Below, piece by piece: positions 1 through 8,297 of a stretch of DNA of 32,602 bases. This DNA is from Monoraphidium neglectum (lineage: Eukaryota > Chlorophyta > Chlorophyceae > Sphaeropleales > Selenastraceae). The translations under genes and the position numbers were made by a program. The notes beneath the pieces were generated by a model that saw nothing but the letters and a program-made list of their open reading frames with translations, had not been told where the DNA came from and did not search any database. Position 1 is the first letter of the stretch. Every line of letters starts with the position of its first letter. Location of the stretch: NCBI RefSeq assembly GCF_000611645.1, contig NW_014013374.1:1-32602 (forward strand), written 5' to 3'.

Positions 1-67
<67 letters not shown>
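1..67. repeat. (GT)n-(GA)n compound microsatellite
   Basis: The window opens with about 20 GT units followed by about 13 GA units. By position this lies in an intron of the DEAD-box helicase gene, upstream of the 3' splice site at 239-241. The open frame that runs through the repeat (Cys-Val then Glu-Arg alternation) is an artefact and not protein. Confidence 0.95.
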
Positions 68-241
68 GGCGGGGGTGGACATGAGCTCTGGGTCCACTTA
101 TTGCACAGCTTAAGTGGATGGATTGGCCATCCACTCGCTCGGGCCGGTGCACACCGCTCAGCTGCGCCGCCCGCCCGCATGTCTGCGCTTCCCCTGCGCG
201 CCGCCGCTTCACCTGCCCGCTCCCCGCTTTCCGTCTGCCAG

Positions 242-402
242 GCGGACACGCTGTGGGATATGGAGGATACCCAGGCACTGCTGGCGCGTCTGTCGGTGGC
301 GCAGGCGCCCAGGCACCAGCGGTCGAGGCTTGTGGAATCGATGGACGCCCAGGAGCTGCTGCGCACGTGGCAGCTCCAGCGGGAGCAGCGGCAGCAGCAG
401 CA

Positions 403-436
<34 letters not shown>

Positions 437-1882
437 CAGCAGCAGCAGGAGATAGAGCCTCAGCAGCAGCAGGAGCAGCACAGCGAAGAGGGGCAGGACG
501 CCGCGCCGCAGCGACGCGCCAAGGGCGAATTCGCGCGCGCTGCCGAGCCGCGGCCGCTGCCCTACCAGCTGGTGCTGGTGGGCGCCACCCTGCAGCCTGC
601 GACGGTCAAGGCGTTTGCAAAGTGGTCGACTCAAGACATCAGGTTGGTGCGCGCCCCCGGCCCGCCGCCGGCGCCGGGGCTCGTCCCGGCGCAGGAGGCC
701 CGGCCTGTGGCTGCGGCGGCGCCGGCCGCGACGGCGCAGGAGCCGGGAGCGGCAGACCAAGGGCCGCCGTCGCCGGAAACGGCGCCCTCGCCGGAAGCCG
801 CGCCGGCAACGGAGCCGGCGCCGGCTCCGGAAACGGCGTCGGCGCCGGAGACGGCACTTCCGCCGAACCTCAAGCACACATACTACCTCGTCCCAAGGCA
901 GACGCCCGACACCGCGCCCGGCGCGCGCGTGCACGCGCTGCAGCGGCTGCTGGCGTCGAAGCGCGGCGCGGGGTGGCGGGTGCTGGCTTTTTTCGAGACC
1001 CCGGGCAAGGTCGCGGACGCGGCGCGGCGGCTGCGCATCGGCATGATGGAGGCCGGGGAGGAGAGCTCTTGGCAGGTGGGTCTGCCTGCAAACCTGCAGA
1101 CTGGGTACTATGGACTGCTGGCTGTGGTCATAAGTCCCACATTAGTACAGGCAGTGGATCAAGCAAGACACCGACCTGATTGCATATGGAGGAACTTTCG
1201 CAATCATGGAACGCGCACCGCCTCTCGCATAGCGGCCGCCGGCAGCCTCGGGCGGCGCGGCGGAAGCTTTCGGCGCGCAACGAGCGCCGACGCCGCTCCG
1301 CCGCGTCGCGCCCCCCACACGGCATGCTCGCGCCCCGGCTTATGTCACATCAACGACAAAATTCCATCGCATCGCATTACAAACAAACAGGTCTCGGCGC
1401 TGCACGGAGATCTCACGGGCCAGCAGCGACAGCAGGCGGTCGCGGGCTTCGCCGCGCTGGGACCCGAGCGGAAGCTGCTGCTGCTGTCTGACGTGGGCGC
1501 CCTCGGGCTCGACCTGCCTGGGGTGCACCTCGTCATCCAACTCGACGCCCCTCGGACCTGGAAGACCTACGCGCACCGCGCCGGCCGCGCGGGCCGCATG
1601 GGGGCGCCTGGGGAGTCAGTGACGGTCATAAACGAGGTCCAGCTGCGGGTGCTGGCGCGGGAGGCGGCGCGGCTGGGGCTAAAGCTGGGGGGCGCCCCGC
1701 AGCCGACGGGGCAGAGGCCGGCGGCGCAGCCGGAAAGGCCCAATAAATACGAGAGGAAGCGCGCTGTTGTGTCGGGGCAGCAGCAGCGCTCTGGTGCGTC
1801 AGAGCGAGGCCCCATCGTCGGGGAGCCGCGGCCCTCGGCGCGACGGCGGCTCCTCTTTGGTCCGGAAGGAGGGGCGGAATGA
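242..1882 (+). CDS. DEAD-box ATP-dependent RNA helicase, 3' part (two exons in window)
   Basis: Helicases of this family use ATP to remodel RNA. Only the second half of the core is present; motifs Q, I and Ia must lie left of the window. The proposed exons are 242-1075 and 1391-1882, both phase 0. The first exon follows CAG at 239-241 and begins Ala-Asp-Thr-Leu-Trp-Asp-Met. This fits the last two residues of the D-E-A-D box plus the conserved D-x-L-x-D-M, so the intron would split motif II as DE|AD. A Gln-rich insertion follows (about 390-480), then motif III as VGATL instead of SAT, a Pro/Ala/Glu linker (about 650-865), and motif IV (VLAFFETPGKV). After the intron come SALHGDL, motif V (SDVGALGLD, with the usual Arg of ARGxD replaced by Leu) and motif VI (HRAGRAGRMG). 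The C-terminus is basic and ends in TGA. The order LP..L.H.Y...R followed by RGLDLP-like text loosely recalls plant chloroplast RH58 helicases, but that assignment is weak. The helicase family call is secure; enzymatic activity is less certain because of motifs III and V. Confidence 0.85.
1076..1390 (+). other. stop-free 315-nt intron in helicase gene (exitron-like)
   Basis: The segment begins CAG|GTGGGT and ends AAACAAACAG|GT. Removing it joins motif IV directly to the conserved SALHGDL segment, as the family requires. Its length is exactly 105 codons, it lies in phase 0, and it has no stop in the host frame, so retention would give a full-length protein with a 105-residue insertion. The insertion has no resemblance to a helicase segment and has the composition of non-coding DNA. 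Confidence 0.7.
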
Positions 1883-2815
1883 TGATGAGTAAGCAACCGT
1901 TCCACCTGTCGTGTTTGTGGTGCGCAGTGGTCTCAACAGCAGAGGATGTGCGGTGGGGGATGCGCAGCGGCCATCACACCATACGTTGCAGCCTGTTCAA
2001 CAGCAATCAGAGTGTCAGGACTGATGTCGTGGTGCCAGCGGCTTTCCTTCCTTTCTGTCAGCCAGTGCGCCCGGGCTAAATCACCAAGGGGTCCTTGACG
2101 ACAGTAGACGCTGGCGCCGCAGCAGCCAGCGCGGTCCAAAGCGGGGGGCGTCAGGCATACGGACAGCAGCAAGAGAATCAAACATTATGAACATCCAAGA
2201 TGAAGATGCTGGGGAGTGCTTGGGATGCAGCGCCAGTCTTCCCAGCTGGACCCGTGTGGCATCTTTGGCGGCGGTGTGGGAGGGATTCCGTCGGGGAATG
2301 GCGAGAGTGTCTGCAGCTTTGGGTGTCTGGGACGTCAGAGGCCCAACAACAAGGGAGTCTGACCACAAGCAAACACGGAGTGGGCGTGCCGCAGCCAGCT
2401 GCGTCCAGCCATCACTACGTTGAGCGGCGCAGGCGCTGAACCGGCCCCTGGGGACCTGCGAGTGCGGGTTACTCTCTTGCGCTCCTGGGCGCAGCTATGC
2501 AGCAAACAGGTGACACCCAGAAACAGCTGTCTCTGGCCAGAAACAATACATTGGTGCGTAAGTGCCGCGTGTTGTTGCCGAAACCTGTGACATCTGTTGT
2601 GCAGTACACGTGCTACTGACAACATGTTGACTGAACTACCTAGTACGAAAAATCATCACGCCTGATCGCGCGCACAGGAGAAAGCACCAATGAGCCCAGC
2701 CAAAACATCTTAGGGGCCACAATCTTTCTACCCAGGTGCCCAACGCCCGCCTAGACCGCGGACCTCAGACCGCCCAAGATCTCAAATCGCCGCATACCTC
2801 AGATCGTCCCAAATC
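1883..2815. other. intergenic region between convergent genes
   Basis: This is the 3' flank shared by the helicase (+) and EIPR1 (-). I found no convincing coding exon, RNA gene or TGTAA signal in either orientation. At 2757-2822 there is a run of imperfect short repeats built on CCTCAGA / ATCTCAAA units next to the EIPR1 stop codon. Confidence 0.5.
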
Positions 2816-5502
2816 TCAGACCAGGATCTTGTACTTGAGGTTCTTGGGCACGTGATTCACCACAATCCGGCCGTCATAAGACATGCTGGCCAGAACCCAG
2901 GGGTCTGCCGCGCTCCAAGCCAGGCCGTATACACTATCCTCGTGCTCCTCATCCCAAGTGACAACACGGCCGTCCGCGTCCCCCCTGTTGTGGCGGACGA
3001 GGGAGGTGTCCGCATCAAGGCCCAGGCACAACGTGAAAGTGGGGAGTCATGTCCAAAGGCGGGCGGCGGGCCGCGGCTTCGAGGAGCCGGCGGACACGCG
3101 TCGGGCGCCTTTGGGGGGGAAGGCGCGCCACAAGGCAGGCGGAACCTAGGACATTCCAGTCTGACCCGTTCCGGCCCCCGCTTCAGCCCCCCCTGGACAT
3201 CAATGAAGCGGAAACCCTGTGCAGCCGGCGGCGGCCAGACTCGCACCTCGACGGGACCACGCGCGCGCCCGTCTCCCCCGGCGCGTCCCGCTGCCGCGCG
3301 AGGACGGGCGTGTACCACAGGCTGACCGTGCAGTCGCTGGAGGAGCTGGCGAGAAGCTGGTCGTGGAAGGGGGAGAAACGGGCGGCCCAGGCCCAGTGGC
3401 TGTGGCCGCTGAGCTCCAGCAGGGGCTCGGCGCGGCCCAGGGCCCTGCGGATGGAAGGGCGTTGCTTTCATATGATTGGTGTTCGGCCGGTGTGGGAAGC
3501 AAATAGATAAGAGGTGGTGGTTGTTGGGTTCGGGTTTCGGCCCAGGAGTGGGGATAGGCTGCTGCTGCCTGCAAGGTAATAAAACATCAAGGGGTTGCCG
3601 TCACACTGCCGTAGCCTGGACTGGGCGCCAAAACCAACCCTGCTCACATACGCGGCAGCCAAGCGCCTCCGAAAATCCGTGGAAAAAACACCGCATGCAC
3701 CTGGCCGTATTCAGTGGGCTAGCCAGCCCGCACGCTGCGGCGCAACGTCGCCTCCCACGGCCGCCGCCCCCTCCCTGAAACCCAGCCCACCGTGTGTCCC
3801 AGAACCGCAGCCTGCAGTCGTCGCCGCACGTCACCAGGCGGTGCTCGTTGTGCGGCGCCCAGTCGACGTCGCGCGCCGGCAGCCTGTGGGCGCCGGGCAC
3901 CTCCCCCACCTTGCAGCAATTCTGGATGTCCCAGATCTGGGGGTTGCGCAAGGGATTGACATGACATAGAATGAACACACCATGGAGCTGAGGGCGAGAG
4001 GCAGCAAGGGGGCGAGCGGTCGTGAACACGCTGGGTGCCTGGTGGAGCGCCCGGTGGCTGCAATCGCCACGTGCATATGAGGCATGAATGACCTCACAGC
4101 CCCTGATAGTGAGTTGCTGATATGCACAAGAACACCGCCAAGTCGCGAAGGCAAGATGGTGCACTGCCGCCTGCCCCCTCGCCCTCACGCCCAGAGCTGG
4201 AGCCGCGCCACAGCGCCGCGGCCCTGCCCGCGCACCTGCACGCTGCTGCCCGCCACCGCCGCCGCAAGTCCCGCGTTCTTGGGGTGCACCGCGCCGCCCC
4301 ACAGCTGCCGCCCGTCGCCCGGCGGACCCGAGGCGACGCACTGCGCGTCGGCGGCGCCCATCTGCCACTTTCGGAGGGCGCCCTCCTCCAAAGTTATCAG
4401 CATGTCTGGCGCCAGGCGGTTCCAAAGGGCCCTGCGCGTGGGCGCCGCGGGTGCATTTTGCGCTCACCATGTATTTAAACATGTACCATGCACCTGTCCG
4501 GTGCGTGGGAGCTGCAAACTAGGCAGCGGGGCTGACAGCCGGGGCCACGCCGAGATTGGCCGATTGAGCAAGGTATGGCATAGCGCAGGGGTCCTCTGTC
4601 CCCGCCGCGGGCGGCCGCCCGCGACCCGGCCCGCAACCACGCCAGCCGCCCAGGCAGGCGCAGCCCTTCCGGCGGCCCGCGCTGGTGGCCGTTGATGAGA
4701 CAGAAACCCGCGCACCTCCGCACAACGCCTGTGTGCTCCATGCCAGCCAGCTCCCGCAGCTGATGGCTGCCCGGCTCCGCCTGCCACAGCGTCGCGCCAT
4801 ACTTGCCGGCTGCGCGCGCCAGGGGTGGTGCACGGGCGGGAGCGCGCGTTACAATGTCGGGCAGGCCACCACAGCAGGCGGCCGCGTCCGCGGCGGCGCG
4901 CGGGCGCTTCTTCCCAGGCTGGGTGCCCGCCGCGGCGCGGGACGAGGCGCTGCGCGGCGCGGCGCTTCAGGGCGGCGAGCGGTGGGCGGCGGGCGGCGGC
5001 CGCTGCACCTTTGCTGTGCACGGTCACCAGCCGCTCGGTGGCGAGGGGGCAGGGGGCGACGTCCCACACTTCGTCGGGGTGCAGCCACGCGGCGGCGCTG
5101 CGGAGGACCTCCTGGTCTGAGTCGTACTCCAGCAGCCGCACCTTTGGCCGAGTTGCATGCAGCGTTTGTGAGGTGTGCGATTGTGAGGCTTGGGGTTGAG
5201 TTTGGGTGACGCAGCGTGCAGGGATTGATGCGTTGGCAACTGCTGCACCTGTGGCGCGCTGCCGCGGCGCCTCGGGCCTGGGGTTTCGCCAATTAATCAA
5301 CCCTGATCCCGCTGCATGCAGCGCTACCATGCGACGATCGCGTGGGAGCGCCGACGCATGCCTATGAGCTCACCTCGTTCTCTTCACGTAGCGCCGTGCT
5401 GCCAACCAGCCACTGCGACTTGCTGCGCTGCCCGGTCACGGGGACCAGCGCGCGGCTGTGCAGCTGCATGGTGTATTGCACCTGGGGGTTGGGGCCCGCC
5501 AT
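2816..5502 (-). CDS. EIPR1: EIPR1/TSSC1-type WD40 repeat protein (EARP/GARP-interacting), 7 exons, 354 aa
   Basis: In animals EIPR1 binds the EARP and GARP tethering complexes on endosomes and the trans-Golgi and helps recycling and dense-core vesicle biogenesis; plants and algae have orthologues. Exons in coding order are 5502-5374, 5141-5009, 4809-4716, 4431-4236, 3936-3791, 3444-3247 and 2984-2816. The total is 1065 nt, and every phase matches at every junction. The ATG at 5502-5500 gives [19 protein letters not shown], matching the family's N-terminal 'Q.RAL.P' start. Next come WLVGST (LVGT in the family), [10 protein letters not shown] (GEIWHI), [31 protein letters not shown] with RFWDTR (one of the most conserved stretches), and [20 protein letters not shown]. 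The C-terminus reads [20 protein letters not shown], then SYDGR and LKYKILV; the human protein also ends SYDGRL.. LKYHILL. Human EIPR1 is about 387 aa; the difference is mainly a shorter loop after exon 6. One 3' splice site (CCAAAG|GTG before 5141) is not CAG, but phase and alignment support it. The neighbouring CZIB gene is divergent. Confidence 0.9.
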
Positions 5503-5910
5503 GGCCGCTGCGCGCCGCTGACAGCCGCCCCCTGATGCTGCTGTGCTGCTGGCTGACGCAAGCTGATGGCCGTCTTCGCTGGAGTGCTGTCACGGTGCAA
5601 CCTCTGCGCCAGGCGCACCGCACATGCAGCCTGCTATGCAGCGCCGCTGAGCACCACCTACACGATGACAACGCTCTCTTCTGATCGATGCTAGTTTCAG
5701 GATCGGAGCTGCATCGGTCGTGTGCGTGCCAATCGTGCTGCTGCTGATTGACCAGAGTATCGTACGGTCGTGTAAGTTATATTGAAAGAGTCAATGGGCC
5801 TTAATATACTTTCTGAAACACATCAAATCTGCCTGTCACTCGAGGATTGCATAGGTTGATCTGTGATCTCGCTTGCCGAGCATCCACTCGTCTTAGCAGC
5901 AGCTGATAAT
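5503..5910. promoter_or_regulatory. candidate bidirectional promoter between EIPR1 and CZIB
   Basis: Only 408 bp separate the start codons of two divergent, broadly conserved genes, so the promoters and 5' UTRs of both must lie here. The stretch at about 5760-5840 is clearly richer in A/T than its surroundings and includes TTATATTGAAA and TTAATATACTTT. These could act as TATA-like or nucleosome-free elements, but I cannot assign a specific element. No coding exon is visible. Confidence 0.45.
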
Positions 5911-7317
5911 ATGCCTGTAAGTGCTATTGATCAATGACATGTGGCTGTCCCTTTCATGTGCGGGCCCGCAACCCATCCAAGGCGGCGATGCCAATGCCAC
6001 AGCGCGCTCGCCGCGCAGCATCAGCCACCGCACCGTTCCCGGCCCGCATCACGCGTCCGCAGACGTTTGTGCTTCACGTCAAGGCAGAGCTGGAGAATGT
6101 GCGGACGCTGTCGCTCCAGAAGAGCGCGCACTACTGCATCGATGTGAAGGAGAGCGCCGGCAGCGAGCAGCGGGACGGGGTGTACGTGACGGCCAACGAC
6201 ACGCACGAGCTCAGCGGCAGCAAGGGCACCGCGAACGTGAGCAGATTTGAGAGCAGCAGCCTGAAAGGCGGGGACCACTCCGGAATTGAAGGCGCCTGTG
6301 ACTGCGTTGCACTTGTGTGTGCAGTGCGGCAGGCTTGAGTGGCTCGACCGCCTTCGGAGGCAGGTCAGCTTGGCCTCTGTGCAGCGGCAGCCGCCCAACT
6401 TGTCACGTGTCCTGCATGGCAGCGCACCCTGGAACAACTGCTGCACCTGCTGCGGGGCATCGTCGACGCTGCTGGGCACGCCGTGTGACTCTGGCTGGCA
6501 CGCACCGCCCTAACAAAAAAAACATCCTCAGTTTGTGATGAAGTTTGACAAGGCATCAAAGCACGAGGCCTACCTAAACGTATTGGAGATAAAGGGCGTC
6601 ACCCGAGATATCACGGGTGAGTAAACGGCTGTTCGGTGACATGTGTGCAGGTGCTTCATAGCAGCAGGGGCGCGCCAAATGGCACGGCAAGTATTGCAGC
6701 ACCCTGTTTTCATGCGAGCTTCTGCTCAGTGGCATGCGTGCGCCGCCATCGTGACACCGGCGGCCGCGTCGCAACTGCAGAGGAGGACAACGGCAAGTGG
6801 GTGCCTGTCATCGCCTTCGAGTGCCGTGGCCTAGAGCCGGTGGCGTACCATCCAGAGGTGAGGGGTATTTGCTGGTTAGGTGCGTATGAACAGCTGCACA
6901 TGACGGTTGTGCACAGCTGTGGCTGAGGCAGGTGCTCTCATCACTGGCTGTGGTTGCGGTCATGCCTGTAATGTGGCCGTGCCTGCGCGTGTGCATGGCA
7001 CTTTTGCTGCGGTTCTGGCTTTGCAACACTGCTGCGGCTCTGCAGAATAGAGGGCAATTGCTAGTCACATGGATCATGCCATACCTTGTCTATGATAGAC
7101 TCTCATGGTGCCGACCTTGACGGTGTGTCGCAAGCCCTGTACAAACTACTCGTCAACCCTCTCAACCCAGGAGGAGTGGGCGGCGGTTGGCGGCGGCGGT
7201 CAGAAGTTTGACCAGGTTGACCTGCGGGAAGACTGGGCCGATTTTGACGAGAAGCTGGGGGAGAGCGTCAGCGTCATGGGGTTGGAGTCGAAATTCGAGC
7301 TGCACAAAGGGAAGTAG
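5911..7317 (+). CDS. CZIB: CZIB/UPF0587 (DUF866) family protein lacking its zinc cysteines, 5 exons, 162 aa
   Basis: This is the orthologue of human C1orf123/CZIB, a roughly 160-aa protein of unclear function that normally holds one zinc through two CxxC motifs. Exons are 5911-5916, 6063-6236, 6532-6616, 6781-6857 and 7171-7317 (489 nt); all phases match. The first coding exon is only ATGCCT, followed by a perfect GTAAGT donor, giving M-P-T-F-V-L-H-V-K-A-E-L-E-N, which aligns residue for residue with the family N-terminus. Conserved blocks seen are KAELENV, GSKGTAN (family G.GSA/GTTN), VIAFECRGLEPVAYHP (family EFECRGLEPVDFQP) and DWADFDEKLGESV (family DWTDYDEKAQESV). Both CxxC motifs are gone: the KCGNCGE position reads KESAGSE (residues 31-37) and the KCKLC position reads KFDKA (64-68). 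The surrounding alignment is otherwise good and the frame is intact, so this looks like a functional but zinc-free version rather than a pseudogene. The gene is divergent from EIPR1. Confidence 0.88.
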
Positions 7318-7324
7318 AGCTGGC

Positions 7325-7329
7325 TGTAA
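7325..7329 (+). terminator. TGTAA polyadenylation signal of the CZIB gene
   Basis: TGTAA is the usual green-algal nuclear polyadenylation signal, here replacing AATAAA. It begins 8 nt after the TAG stop of the CZIB-like gene. This would give a very short 3' UTR, so a later site may also be used. Confidence 0.5.
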
Positions 7330-7494
7330 TAATGAGATGTCCCGCCTGAGCGTCCGCGAGCAGAGCGCAGGCATGGGGAAGGGGGAGGGTTTATCGACTG
7401 GTGCTGCAAAGCTGGGCGGCAGGCCTGTTCGCAGACTTGCAGCTAGTGAGTTGCGGATGAAGGCTGCAGTCTGGCAGCAATCAAAATATGTGTT

Positions 7495-7978
7495 TTCAGG
7501 CTGCTCCGGCTTGTCGCGCGAGAGGTGACGCGCGAGGTGCTCATTGGTGATTTTCAGGTGCTCCTCCAGTCCTGGGGCGGCCCGCTGGGGTGCCTTACCC
7601 AGGGGCCAGCCCCCTCGCGTGGTGTTGGCGGCCAGGTGCCCCCTGCGCTGCTTGCCCGTCTGTGCCGCGGTGCGGGGCCCGACGCGTGAACGGACGCAGT
7701 GCGACGACTGACGACTGCGCTTCAGGATGATCGTTCAGGATTCAGGCGGACTCTGCCGCTCTGCGTGTGCGGGTGGGCCTCGTCAAGCTGCTGTCATAAT
7801 TTGGCTTTCAGCTCGGGTGTTGTGGCAGTGCTGCGAGGTTGCTGGCAGGCCAGCCCCCACCGGCCCAGCTGACCCAGCTACGTCGCCACCACAATTGCAC
7901 ACCTCAAGGGGTGAGCACTGTTGGAGCTGCATCGCGACACATGATGTGTTACAAACACTTGTGCAGCAAATACATCTA
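7495..7978 (+). repeat. dispersed repeat copy A (~0.5 kb), direct orientation with copy B
   Basis: This segment and 11771-12288 share a series of matching blocks in the same order and strand. They are CAGGCTGCTnCGGCTTGTC at the left end, TGTGCCGCGGTG in the middle, GATTCnGGCnGAnTCTGCC followed by CTCTGC, AAGCTGCTG..TAATTT, and ACTGTTGGAGCTGCATnGCG near the right end. The similarity then trails off through TGTGCAGC/CTGCAGCG and ACATCT/ATATCT. The sequences between blocks are diverged and gapped, so both copies are old. No coding capacity, terminal inverted repeat or target-site duplication is evident. It occupies most of the gap between the 3' ends of the CZIB and kinase genes. A TTACA (TGTAA on the minus strand) at 7949-7953 inside it could serve the kinase gene's 3' end. 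Confidence 0.75.
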
Positions 7979-8297
7979 AATTTCAGATAAATTCAAAGTC
8001 AGAACAAACCTCACACCGATCTTGCTGCTCGCAGTGGTGACATTAGGGGGATGCCAGCTCAGCCCAGTTCAAACCCACCTGGCCCAGGGGCGGCCCCGAC
8101 CAAACCCCAGCTGGTGGGGGTCAGCGGGAGCCCCGCATATCCAATCAAATCACCCGGTAACAGACTGCAGTCCCGGTGTGACTGACTGAAACGACTTCAG
8201 CACCCCCTGAGACCGGCATTAGGCACCACCCGGTGCGCCGCTGACTCCTCTGTCGCTGCCACGGGCAGCCCGCAGCCCCTGGCACCTGCCTCGGCTG
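7979..8297. other. intergenic, no feature seen
   Basis: This is the 3' flank of the minus-strand kinase gene. I see no exon-like or RNA-like element. The sequence is C-rich with scattered CCCAGCT/CCCAG motifs. Confidence 0.4.

Noticed and set aside
5..241. N-terminal extension of the helicase frame through the GT/GA microsatellite
   Set aside because: It translates to Cys-Val and Glu-Arg alternation plus non-conserved sequence, and a good 3' splice site at 239-241 precedes the first helicase-like residues. It is treated as intron.
209..934. 241-codon minus-strand frame with a poly-Leu run
   Set aside because: It is antisense to the helicase polyQ tract and Pro/Ala linker, and is explained by high GC.
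1883..2815. A small gene in the helicase-EIPR1 interval, or a tRNA
   Set aside because: Short frames here lack splice-consistent joins or family resemblance, and I could not fold a cloverleaf with A/B boxes by eye.
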